A stretch of 64,000 nt of DNA from an uncultured Dehalococcoidia bacterium (GTDB lineage Bacteria > Chloroflexota > Dehalococcoidia > Lucifugimonadales > UBA3495), in assembly GCA_958296385.1 (NCBI GenBank), contig OY282494.1, forward strand, positions 2,207,537 through 2,271,536, read 5' to 3'. Position numbers and translations under genes: made by a program. Shown in pieces: positions 56,998 through 64,000 of this stretch (positions within the stretch are counted from its first letter, which is position 1; each line of letters opens with the position of its first letter). Under the pieces are notes generated by a model, which ran no database searches, was not told where the DNA came from, and worked only from the letters and a program-made list of their open reading frames with translations.

Positions 56998-58015
56998 AAG
57001 CCAACAGCGGCCCGCCGCCGTTACGACGGTAGTCGGCGCCACCACCTGGGGAACCACCCTCGGCATCGTAGCGGCGCGGATGGGCCACTCAGTGCGACTG
57101 CTGTGCCGTACCGCCGACGAAGCCGACGGCCTGCGCCGCGCCGGCGAACACACGCGCCGGCTGCCGGGCTACCCTTTCCCGCCCACCCTGACGCTGGCCC
57201 ACGACCCGGCGGCGGCCCTGGACGGCGCGCAGCTGGTAATCGTAGCCGCCCCGTCGGCCCGTTTCCGCCAAAACGTGCGCCGCATCGCCGCCGCGCTGCC
57301 GCCGGACGCGGTAACGCTCAGCGTGACCAAAGGCTTTGACCTCCCCCGCTGCCTGCGCATGACCGAGGTGCTGGCCGAGGAATTGCCCGCATTGCCCACC
57401 AGCGGGTTTGCCGCGCTGTCGGGCCCCAGCCTGGCCGACGAAGTGATTGCCGAGAAACCGGCGGCTATCCTCGCCGCCTCCCAAAGCGACGCCTCCTGCC
57501 GGCTGGTGCAGGACACGCTGATGTCGCCCATGTTCCGCATCTACACCAGCGATGACGTCGTAGGCGTTGAGCTGGGCGGCGCACTGAAAAACATCGTCGC
57601 GCTGGCCGGCGGCATCGCCGACGGCCTGGACTCCGGCGACAGCGCAAAGGCCGCCCTGATAACCCGCGCGCTGGCCGAAATCACCCGGCTGGGCATCGCC
57701 GCCGGCGCCCAGCCGCTAACCTTCGCCGGCCTGGCCGGCCTGGGCGACGTGATGGCCACCTGCAACAGCCCGTACAGCCGCAACCGCAGCGTAGGCGAGG
57801 AACTGGGCCGGGGCCGCCGCCTCGAGGACATCCTGGCCGGCATGGACGCCGTAGCCGAGGGCGTTAACACAACCACCGGCGCCCTGGATCTGGCCGAACG
57901 GCTGGACGTAGATATGCCCATCACCCGCCTGCTGGCCCAAGTCCTGTTCAACGGCCTGCCGGCAACCGACTGCATCCCGGTACTAATGGAACGCCCCCCC
58001 CGCGCCGAATGGTAA
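56987..58015 (+). CDS. gpsA: NAD(P)H-dependent glycerol-3-phosphate dehydrogenase
   Basis: 342 residues from a TTG at 56987 inside the end of the helicase gene; GGAGG six bases upstream supports it. Dihydroxyacetone phosphate to sn-glycerol 3-phosphate for phospholipid synthesis. The nucleotide loop reads VVGATTWGTTLGIV, a variant of the usual GAGxWGT. SVTKGFD, AALSGPSLADEV (substrate Lys and Ser regions), GVELGGALKNIVALAGGIADG and GLGDVMATCNSPYSRNRSVG follow, with EGVNTTTGALDLAE near the end. A normal length for the family. Confidence 0.93.
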   Translation: MTTESQQRPAAVTTVVGATTWGTTLGIVAARMGHSVRLLCRTADEADGLRRAGEHTRRLPGYPFPPTLTLAHDPAAALDGAQLVIVAAPSARFRQNVRRIAAALPPDAVTLSVTKGFDLPRCLRMTEVLAEELPALPTSGFAALSGPSLADEVIAEKPAAILAASQSDASCRLVQDTLMSPMFRIYTSDDVVGVELGGALKNIVALAGGIADGLDSGDSAKAALITRALAEITRLGIAAGAQPLTFAGLAGLGDVMATCNSPYSRNRSVGEELGRGRRLEDILAGMDAVAEGVNTTTGALDLAERLDVDMPITRLLAQVLFNGLPATDCIPVLMERPPRAEW

Positions 58016-58076
58016 GGCAAGCGGCCGGATATGCGGTACAATACAATCTAACAACCCATACCATCCGGGGATTACT

Positions 58077-58811
58077 ATGACAGCTCGACTAGACATTGTT
58101 GAAAACCGCCTTGCTGATGTTGAACGCATCCTGGCGGAAACCGCCGCCGCCCAGAAAGCCGCCTCCGCCGTCCACGAGCAGGAAGTGGCAGTAATCAGAG
58201 GGATGATACAGGAGAACAACGCTGCCATCGCTGCGATGGGCCGTCGCTTTGAAGAATTGGACGCCCGGCTGGATCGCACCAGTGCTATGCAGCAGGAGAA
58301 CACTGCCGCCATCGCTGCGTTGGGCAAACGCGTTGACGAACTAACCGGCCAGCAGCAGCGCACCAATCAGGATATGTCGGTTATCAAAGGCTGGCAAACC
58401 GAACTGAACGTTGAGCGCAACGCCCGCTCCGTGTTCCGCCGGCTGTCCTCCAACGGCGCCCTGTTCCGCATTTATCCCCACATCGACATCTCCCATTACG
58501 TCGGTTTCGGCACTAGGGCCGGGTTTATGTCCGAAGAGGAGGTTGAGAAAATCCAGGCCCTGGACTTTCTGTTGGAAGGCACCAGGGGCGATGGCTCCCC
58601 CATAATGTACGCCGTTGAGGTGTCGTACACCGCCGGCTATTCGGACATCACCCGCGCCGTGGAACGGGCGCCGCTGGCCGCAAAAATGCTGGGGCGAGAG
58701 GTGCTGCCCGCAGTAGCCGCCGAGATTATCAGCAATGATTTTGAGGAGCTGGCGCAGCACCATGGCGTTCTGTGGACTTACGTCCCCAACGGCAACCGGA
58801 TAATGCAGTAA
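58077..58811 (+). CDS. Coiled-coil protein with nuclease-like C-terminal domain
   Basis: 244 residues. Residues 1-115 form a coiled coil (RLDIVENRLADVERILAETA, then repeated NNAAIAAMGRRFEELDARLD). The C-terminal part has SEEEVEKIQALDFLLEGTRG, then a central MYAVEVSYTAGYSDITRAVE and VLWTYVPNG. The second half aligns with that of 20207-21088 (xxALDFLL/xxSVDLVI; AVEVS/AVIEAS; SDITRA/SDVTRA). D...ExS may be a diverged PD-(D/E)XK core. Function unknown. Starts 61 bases after gpsA. Confidence 0.72.
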   Translation: MTARLDIVENRLADVERILAETAAAQKAASAVHEQEVAVIRGMIQENNAAIAAMGRRFEELDARLDRTSAMQQENTAAIAALGKRVDELTGQQQRTNQDMSVIKGWQTELNVERNARSVFRRLSSNGALFRIYPHIDISHYVGFGTRAGFMSEEEVEKIQALDFLLEGTRGDGSPIMYAVEVSYTAGYSDITRAVERAPLAAKMLGREVLPAVAAEIISNDFEELAQHHGVLWTYVPNGNRIMQ

Positions 58812-58854
58812 CCGCCGCCCGCCCCCGCGTTTTGCCTCACCGCAGCTCCCGGCC

Positions 58855-59775
58855 TTACCGCAATTCCCGGGGCAAGGTAAAAGTCACGTCCTCGTCAACG
58901 CCGGTGAGCAGGGATACCCGTTCCGGGTGCAGGGCGTCAATCACCGCCTCCACCAGCACCTCCGGCGTTGACGCGCCGGACGTAATGCCGACGCGTTCCT
59001 TGCCGTCCAGCCAGTGGGTTTCAATCTCGTCGGGGCCGTTGATTAGATAAGCCGGCGTTCCGTTAGCCTCGGCCACTTCGCGCAGGCGGTTGCAGTTGGA
59101 CGAGTTTTGCGCCCCGATGACCAGCACCACGTCAACCTGGCCGGCCATCTGCGTTACGGCGTCCTGCCGGTTGGTGGTGGCGTAGCAGATGTCGTTGCGC
59201 ACCACTGCGGCGGGAAAGCGTTCCTGGATTGCGCCGATGGCGTTGGCCGTGTCGCCCACGGAGAGGGTGGTTTGGGTAATCACCGCCACCTCCGAATCCG
59301 CCGACCAGCCCATGTCGGCGTCGGCAACCTCGTTGGGCAGCGGCGATGCGTCGTCCACCAGCGTCATCGGAACCTGCCCCATCGTGCCCCGCACTTCCTG
59401 ATGCCCCCGGTGCCCCACCAGCAGCACCCGCTTGCCCTCCCTGTGGTACTTCTTGGCCTCGTTGTGCACCCGCGTCACCAGCGGGCAAACGGCGTCAATG
59501 ACGCGCAGGTTGCGTTCTGCCGCCCCCTCAAAGTCCTGCGGCGGTGAGCCGTGCGCCGAGAATACCACCAAAGCGCCGTCCGGCACTTCGTCCACTTCCT
59601 CAACGGTAATGGCGCCCTTGCGCTCCAGCTCGGCCACCACGTAGGGGTTGTGCACAATCTGGTGCTTCACGTACACCGGCGGCCCGAACCGCTCCAGGCA
59701 CAACTCCACCACCTCAATAGCGCGCACCACCCCGGCGCAAAACCCGCGCGGCGAACTGAGTACCACTTCAACCAT
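58855..59775 (-). CDS. ispH: 4-hydroxy-3-methylbut-2-enyl diphosphate reductase
   Basis: 306 residues from ATG 59775 (a start 20 codons upstream lies in a tandem repeat). Last step of the MEP isoprenoid pathway. Three cluster Cys: SSPRGFCAGV (C13), VIDAVCPLV and RNDICYATTNRQ. Active-site His in VKHQIVHN, SAHGSPP and LVGHRGHQEV; TTNRQ is conserved; QNSSNCNRL and ITSGASTPE follow. Single gene on the minus strand, convergent to the coiled-coil gene. Confidence 0.95.
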   Translation of the reverse strand: MVEVVLSSPRGFCAGVVRAIEVVELCLERFGPPVYVKHQIVHNPYVVAELERKGAITVEEVDEVPDGALVVFSAHGSPPQDFEGAAERNLRVIDAVCPLVTRVHNEAKKYHREGKRVLLVGHRGHQEVRGTMGQVPMTLVDDASPLPNEVADADMGWSADSEVAVITQTTLSVGDTANAIGAIQERFPAAVVRNDICYATTNRQDAVTQMAGQVDVVLVIGAQNSSNCNRLREVAEANGTPAYLINGPDEIETHWLDGKERVGITSGASTPEVLVEAVIDALHPERVSLLTGVDEDVTFTLPRELR

Positions 59776-59788
59776 TTGCAACCTCAAC

Positions 59789-59822
59789 TGTGACGATGAT
59801 TCCGTTGTGACGATGATTCCGT
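59789..59822. repeat. 17-bp tandem repeat upstream of ispH
   Basis: TGTGACGATGATTCCGT occurs twice without a spacer, just upstream of the ispH start. It could add codons if an upstream start is used, or it may be a slippage product. Confidence 0.75.
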
Positions 59823-59856
59823 AACCCTGTCCCAAAATACTGTCCCCGGCCGGCCG

Positions 59857-61032
59857 CTACGCGCTGTCCGGCGTCCACCCCCAGGGCCGCGGCCCCCAGC
59901 CGGCCTCGTACACTTCGCCGCGCTTGACCGACAGCACCGGGACTACCGCCCGCTCCGACGGCCGGCCGTTGCCCAGCACGTCGTACACCATCCAGCTGCC
60001 GTCAACGATGTCCAGAACCGACACGTCGGCCTGCTTGCCGGTTTCCAGGCTGCCCAGCCGCGCCTCCTCGCCGATGGCGCGGGCCGGGTTGATGGTGCAC
60101 ATCTCCACCACCCGCTCCAGCGTGAACCCCATGGCCAGAAACCGCGTCATCATCTCGGTCATGCTGTGCACGGTGCGGATGCGGCCCGGCACGGTCAGGT
60201 CGGTGCTGATGCAGTGCGGTTCCACGCCCTGGTCAAGGACGCGTTCGCCGATGTTGAAGCTGAAGTTAGCCCGCCCGTGAGCCGTGTCCAGCCAGACGCC
60301 GCGCTCGTGGGCCTCCCGCGCCTCCGGCACCAGATTGCCGTCGCCGTCCAGCACGCCGCCCGCGTTGGCCGTAAAGAAGTGCGTAACAATGTCCCCCGGC
60401 TCCATAATCGGCAGCAGCTCCCGGATGACCTCGGCCGGGTATCGGTTCTCGGTATCCCCGATGTGCACCATCAGCCGGACGCCGGCCTCTTTGGCGGCGC
60501 GCTTGGCCAGACGCGGCATCTCCATCCCCATAATCTCCAGCGCCGGCGACACCATCCGGGCCTTGACGCCCCGGATAACGCCGTTGCTCTCCTCAATCAC
60601 CTGCACGGTGCGCTCCAGGTCAATGCTGCTGGGCGCAAAAATGTCGGGCGTAGTAGCCAACCCGGTGCGGCAGATGTGGATGAAAGGAATAATCTCCGTA
60701 GCGTTGTTGGGGATAATATGGGCCGGAAAGCCGCCGTAGGTGTCGCAGCCGCTGCTGCCCGCGTCCACCATAGTAGTAACGCCAGCCCGCACGCCCCCCA
60801 GGTCAGCGTTGACGCCGTTGCCGTTAACGCCCTCGTACACGTGAGTATGCAGGTCAATAAGGCCGGGCGTAACGTACTTGCCCCGCACCTCCACCACGCG
60901 GCCCGCCTCGTCCGGGGAAATATCGGCAGACACGGCGGCAATTTTGCCGTCAGCAATGGCAACGTCATAAGCCCCGTTCAGCTGCAAAGTCGGGTCAACA
61001 ACCGTGCCGCCCTTGATAAGCAAGTCGTACAT
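59857..61032 (-). CDS. Amidohydrolase/deacetylase family metallohydrolase
   Basis: 391 residues; GGAGGAAACCTGCTT precedes the ATG. MYDLLIKGGTVVDP and VTPGLIDLHTHVYEG (H62, H64), GVKARM (K157, probable carbamylated Lys), MVHIGD (H190), VTHFF (H218) and STDLTVPG (D278) give a complete binuclear metal site. The layout matches the Atu3266/dihydroorotase-like deacetylase group (N-acyl or acetylated hydroxy-acid substrates). SLETGKQADVSVLDI is the usual C-terminal beta element. Substrate not defined; may act in catabolism of acylated compounds. Confidence 0.88.
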   Translation of the reverse strand: MYDLLIKGGTVVDPTLQLNGAYDVAIADGKIAAVSADISPDEAGRVVEVRGKYVTPGLIDLHTHVYEGVNGNGVNADLGGVRAGVTTMVDAGSSGCDTYGGFPAHIIPNNATEIIPFIHICRTGLATTPDIFAPSSIDLERTVQVIEESNGVIRGVKARMVSPALEIMGMEMPRLAKRAAKEAGVRLMVHIGDTENRYPAEVIRELLPIMEPGDIVTHFFTANAGGVLDGDGNLVPEAREAHERGVWLDTAHGRANFSFNIGERVLDQGVEPHCISTDLTVPGRIRTVHSMTEMMTRFLAMGFTLERVVEMCTINPARAIGEEARLGSLETGKQADVSVLDIVDGSWMVYDVLGNGRPSERAVVPVLSVKRGEVYEAGWGPRPWGWTPDSA

Positions 61033-61065
61033 AAGCAGGTTTCCTCCGTGATGCCGGGTTGATGG

Positions 61066-61299
61066 TTACGACGCAGATATTTCGCGATTGCCGTCATCGC
61101 CGTTGCGGGCGCGGGATTCGGCACGCAGTTGCCGCACTTGCTCAGTCAGGAAACGCAGATGTTCCAGAATAAGCTCCTGCTGTTTCAGGATAAGTTGCCG
61201 TTCTGCGGCCTGCTGTGCGGCTTTATGCTCAGCCCGCAGTTCTGCTAATTCCTGCTTGGTGCGGTTGTGGGCCTCCCGCTCGCTAAAGTAAAGAACCAT
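61066..61299 (-). CDS. Small coiled-coil protein, N-terminally truncated paralogue
   Basis: 77 residues from the internal ATG 61299. MVLYFSEREAHNRTKQELAE and a long charged helix, then ESRARNGDDGNREISAS. The gene at 61356-61688 is a paralogue with about 28 extra N-terminal residues (ILNQLVKTVGLLGVSD). The same sequence lies upstream here, but a one-base loss after CAACTGTTAAAACCG brings a stop (TAG) into frame. So only the coiled-coil part can be made, if any. Confidence 0.5.
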   Translation of the reverse strand: MVLYFSEREAHNRTKQELAELRAEHKAAQQAAERQLILKQQELILEHLRFLTEQVRQLRAESRARNGDDGNREISAS

Positions 61300-61355
61300 A
61301 TCAGAACCCCCGGCAGCACTACGGTTTTAACAGTTGGTTGATGATAGTGCGGCGG

Positions 61356-61688
61356 TTACGACGCAGCGCTTTCGTGGCCGTTGTCGTGGCCATCGCCGTG
61401 GCCATCGCCGTTGCGGGCGCGGGATTCGGAAAGCAGCAGCTGGATTTGCTCGTCCCTGCGATTCAGCTGTTCCATGAAAAACCGGCGATCTTCGGCTATC
61501 TGTTCTTGGAACATTTGCCGTTCTGCGGCCCGTTCTGCCCGCATTTCCTCTAATGCTTGCTTCGTGCGGTCATGGGACTCCCGTTCTCGAAAGTAAAGAA
61601 CCATATCGGATACCCCCAGCAGGCCAACGGTTTTTACCAGTTGGTTCAGGATACTGCCTATAATGCTGGTTGGCAGCCCCGGAATCAA
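61356..61688 (-). CDS. Small protein with N-terminal hydrophobic segment and coiled coil
   Basis: 110 residues from a TTG; an internal ATG at 61604 matches the paralogue start. The N-terminus (SIIGSILNQLVKTVGLLGVS) is mildly hydrophobic; then MVLYFRERESHDRTKQALEE and a charged helix to about 85, and a His/Asp/Gly-rich end (GDGHGDGHDNGHESAAS). Family unknown. With 61066-61299 it forms a tandem duplication of about 300 bases. Confidence 0.55.
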   Translation of the reverse strand: MIPGLPTSIIGSILNQLVKTVGLLGVSDMVLYFRERESHDRTKQALEEMRAERAAERQMFQEQIAEDRRFFMEQLNRRDEQIQLLLSESRARNGDGHGDGHDNGHESAAS

Positions 61689-61786
61689 CCCATGGTCGTT
61701 AAATCAGGCTAACAGCGCTGCCGCAATTGCGACGCTGTACAGCCAGATCCAGCGTTTTCGTGAACTCAATTTACCGGGAACTCAAC

Positions 61787-62734
61787 TTACTGGAACAGCT
61801 GCCCTACGGAGCGCCCTTCGTGGATGCGCCGGATGGCCTCCCCCAGCAGCGGTGCCACCGACAGCACGGTTATGTTGCTCGCCATCTGCTCCCCGTTCAG
61901 CGGCACCGTGTCGGTTACGGCCACCTCGGTGTAGGCGCTCTCGGCCAGCAGGCTGTGCGCCCGCTTGGAGAACACCGGGTGCGTAGCGCAGCAGTACACC
62001 TCGGTTACCCCGGCCTCCAGCAGCGCGTTGGCCGCGTTCACTATGGTGCCGCCGGTGAGTATCTCATCGTCAAAAGTCAGCGCCCGCTTGCCCCGCACTT
62101 CGCCGATGACGTTCAGCGTCTCCGAGCGGTCGTCGTTGCCGGTGCGCCGTTTCTCAATGACCGCCACCGGCACCCCCAGCCGTTCGGCCATGTCCCGGGC
62201 CCGCTTGCTGATGCCAAAGTCAACGGCCACCAGCACCAGGTCATCCAGCCCTTTCGCCAGGAAGTAGTTGGACAGGATCGGCTCGGCGGTCAGCTCGTCC
62301 ACCGGGATGTTGAAAAACCCCTGTATTTGCCCGGCGTGCAAGTCCAGGGTCAGCACCCGGTCGGCGCCGGCGGTGCTGATTAGGTCGGCCACCAGCCGGG
62401 CGGTAATCGGCACCCGGGGCTGGTCTTTCTTGTCGGTGCGCCCGTAGCCGTAGTACGGCACCACGGCGGTAATGCGCCCGGCCGACGCCCGCCGGGCCGC
62501 GTCAATCATTATCAGCAGCTCCATCAGGTTGTCGTTCGTCGGCGCCGACGTCGGCTGCACGATGAACACGTCGCGCTCCCGGATGTTCTCGCCGATGCGG
62601 ACAAAGGTGTTGTCGTTAGCGAACTTGAAAGCCTCGCTGACGCCCACCTCGATACCCAGATAATCGCACACGTCCCGCGCCAGTTGGGGATGCGCATTGC
62701 CGGAAAACACCTTAAGTTCGTTCAGCATCGACAT
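61787..62734 (-). CDS. prs: Ribose-phosphate pyrophosphokinase
   Basis: 315 residues from ATG 62734, preceded by AAAGGTG. Makes PRPP from ribose 5-phosphate and ATP for nucleotide, His and Trp synthesis. FSGNAHPQLARDVCDYLGI, IGENIRERDVFIVQPTSAPT, PYYGYGRTDKKDQPR (flexible catalytic loop), DLHAGQIQGFFNIPVD and the PRPP loop FDDEILTGGTIVNA are present. The loop reads DDEILTGGT where most have DDxxDTGGT. The 240-base gap upstream (62735-62974) holds only a divergent promoter candidate. Confidence 0.95.
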   Translation of the reverse strand: MSMLNELKVFSGNAHPQLARDVCDYLGIEVGVSEAFKFANDNTFVRIGENIRERDVFIVQPTSAPTNDNLMELLIMIDAARRASAGRITAVVPYYGYGRTDKKDQPRVPITARLVADLISTAGADRVLTLDLHAGQIQGFFNIPVDELTAEPILSNYFLAKGLDDLVLVAVDFGISKRARDMAERLGVPVAVIEKRRTGNDDRSETLNVIGEVRGKRALTFDDEILTGGTIVNAANALLEAGVTEVYCCATHPVFSKRAHSLLAESAYTEVAVTDTVPLNGEQMASNITVLSVAPLLGEAIRRIHEGRSVGQLFQ

Positions 62735-62905
62735 TGAGAACACCTTTCGCAGAAGTTGAGATACGACGGTTCGCCGGCGCGGTTATGACGCCGGCCGAGC
62801 GGGCCCGCCCGCCGGTATGGTAAATGGGCAGGCAAAGGTAGTCAACGCCGCCCGGCGGAATATCGGCCGCCCGGCGCAAATGCCCGGCAACCCGGCCATC
62901 TTGCG

Positions 62906-62936
62906 TTGACATCGGGGTGATGATGCCTGCTAGACT
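62906..62936 (+). promoter_or_regulatory. Candidate promoter for the Zn-ribbon gene
   Basis: TTGACA (62906-62911) and TAGACT (62931-62936), 19 bases apart, 39 bases before ATG 62975. The perfect -35 hexamer is the best in the window; the spacer is long. Confidence 0.45.
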
Positions 62937-62974
62937 AGCAAGCCGGGTTACATCCCAACCGTGAGGGCCTTGCC

Positions 62975-63676
62975 ATGACTACGCCACAGCAGCTTTTCGC
63001 CTTGCAGGAAATCGACCATCGCATCGACGATATTGACGCCGAGCGCCGCAAGGCGGAGCAGCGCCTGGCCGCCGGCGTCAACCGCCCCGACTTGACCACC
63101 GAGGCCGAGCATCACCGCGACCGGGCCGTTGCGATTCGTACTAATCTGGGCGCCCGGCGGGATGACGCGGAGCGGCTGCGCGAGCGGCTGAACGGCCTGG
63201 AAAGCCGCCTCTACAACTCCAACACCTCCCGCCGCGACCTGTCCTCCCTCCAGCGCGAAGCCGACTCCGCCAAGTACCAGCTCAATCAGCTGGACGAATT
63301 GCTGCTGGAGCTGGAAGGCGAGCAGCGTACTCACGAAGCATCCGCCGTGTCAGCGTTAGACCAGATGAAAGCCGCTGAATCGGAATGGGAGTCGGCAATC
63401 AACGCCCTCAACGCGCGGCTGTCCGAGCTGACCGCCAATCGGGAGGAAGCCACCGGCCTGCGCCAGTCGCTGGCGTCAACCCTGCCCTCCGCCGACCTGC
63501 AACGCTACGAACGGCTGCGCCGCACCAAAGCCGGCACCGCCATCGCCGTCGTGGACAACGGCCGCGTGTGCCTCTCGTGCCGTATGACCCTCCCCAGCAA
63601 CGTCCTCCGCCAGCTCCGCAACCGCGATGCCCAAGTCCCATGCAGCACCTGCGGCCGCATCCTCTACCAACCCTGA
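62975..63676 (+). CDS. CT398-like coiled-coil protein with C4-type zinc ribbon
   Basis: 233 residues. QLFALQEIDHRIDDIDAERR starts a long antiparallel coiled coil (about 1-170), followed by YERLRRTKAGTAIAVVDNGR and the zinc ribbon CLSCRMTLPSNV ... CSTCGRILYQ (CxxC...CxxC). This is the DUF164/CT398 family, broadly conserved and proposed to act with the secretion or flagellar/RNA machinery; its exact role is not settled. GTGAGGG precedes the ATG. Confidence 0.88.
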   Translation: MTTPQQLFALQEIDHRIDDIDAERRKAEQRLAAGVNRPDLTTEAEHHRDRAVAIRTNLGARRDDAERLRERLNGLESRLYNSNTSRRDLSSLQREADSAKYQLNQLDELLLELEGEQRTHEASAVSALDQMKAAESEWESAINALNARLSELTANREEATGLRQSLASTLPSADLQRYERLRRTKAGTAIAVVDNGRVCLSCRMTLPSNVLRQLRNRDAQVPCSTCGRILYQP

Positions 63677-63735
63677 TGACGGCCCCGCAGTGGTTCGGTC
63701 TGTCCCCGCTGTGCATCTCAAGGGACTACTTACCA

Positions 63736-63847
63736 CCTAATGTCATTCTGAGCGTAGCGAAGAATCTCGAAAGCGTAGCAGCGGCGTTTCCCCCAAAGTT
63801 TGCCCTACGCCGTCGAGATTCTTCGCTACGCTCAGAATGACATTAGG
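63736..63847. repeat. Perfect 35-bp inverted repeat
   Basis: Arms at 63736-63770 and 63813-63847, separated by 42 bases, are exact reverse complements. The arm carries GTCATTCTGAGCGTAGCGA and GAAGAATCTCGA, a motif seen as dispersed repeats in many bacterial genomes. No ORF inside. It fills most of the gap 63677-63983. Confidence 0.9.
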
Positions 63848-63876
63848 GGATGTTCAGAGCATCCCGTCCGGGGTGC

Positions 63877-63882
63877 TATAAT
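63877..63882 (+). promoter_or_regulatory. TATAAT -10 box near the right edge
   Basis: GCTATAATCC with TTCAGA at 63853-63858 as a partial -35 (18-base spacer). It reads toward a probable gene start at 63984. Confidence 0.5.
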
Positions 63883-63983
63883 CCGGCGCAACCCGGCCGG
63901 CTGTCCGCTCATTATGAGCCTGTCGCAGTATCGGCCCCGGTTAAAGATTACCCCCACAGGCCAGGTTCGGAGGACGTTATCCG

Positions 63984-64000
63984 ATGCAACCGCTGCGTAT
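63984..64000 (+). CDS. Start of a gene cut by the window edge
   Basis: ATG with CGGAGG ten bases upstream and a TATAAT box about 100 bases further. Only MQPLR is visible, so nothing can be said of the product. Confidence 0.35.

Noticed and set aside
58027-58045. TACAAT as promoter before the coiled-coil gene at 58077
   Set aside because: Weak box with no -35; the gene could equally be read from the gpsA transcript.

Overview
The window is GC-rich, densely coded bacterial DNA. Its gene set is typical of the Chloroflexota, most likely a SAR202/Dehalococcoidia-type lineage: three luciferase-like flavin monooxygenases, two family III CoA transferases, a deacetylase-type amidohydrolase, an epoxide hydrolase, a CtaG-like oxidase assembly protein, and housekeeping genes (hemW, serA, gpsA, ispH, prs) scattered among mobile remnants. 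The lineage is inferred from gene content, not from a marker gene. There is no rRNA and no CRISPR array; one tRNA-Gly(GCC) is present.

Layout. Positions 1-20171 are the 3' part of one giant surface-protein gene whose reading frame is open to the left edge. It carries eleven copies of an Asp-rich/GLUG module, cadherin-like beta-sandwiches, three PKD-like domains, six copies of a second beta module, a Pro/Thr stalk and a C-terminal membrane anchor. A coiled-coil protein with a possible nuclease-like end follows (20207-21088). Positions 21241-25299 hold a tandem pair of membrane glycosyltransferase-like genes, the first with a truncated C-terminus, then a possible leaderless small ORF. Positions 25262-29524 carry a transposase relic, an epoxide hydrolase, hemW, a DUF1232 protein and a secreted His/Asp-rich protein.

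Positions 29608-37166 form a restriction-modification-rich stretch: a short inverted-repeat element, a methyltransferase fused to an Mrr-like nuclease domain, a CtaG/YtkA pair, a dimeric-barrel protein, and a NotI-like endonuclease overlapping its Zn-ribbon methyltransferase. Positions 37305-42229 hold two CoA transferases and a cluster of small membrane proteins reshaped by a 369-bp tandem duplication. Positions 42314-46910 hold a deleted IS1-like transposase, a Uma2 gene cut by an amber codon, small membrane proteins and a flavin monooxygenase.

Positions 47187-64000 hold serA, tRNA-Gly, an FtsX-type permease translationally coupled to an SsuD-like monooxygenase, a second short inverted-repeat element, a second copy of the flavin monooxygenase, a NERD-helicase overlapping gpsA, a second coiled-coil/nuclease-like protein, ispH, an amidohydrolase, two tandem coiled-coil paralogues, prs, a Zn-ribbon coiled-coil protein, and a perfect 35-bp inverted repeat. 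Repeated themes are recent local duplication (inside the giant gene, in the membrane-protein pair, in the small membrane genes, in the coiled-coil pair) and decayed insertion elements. Promoters, where visible, use a TATAAT -10 box.
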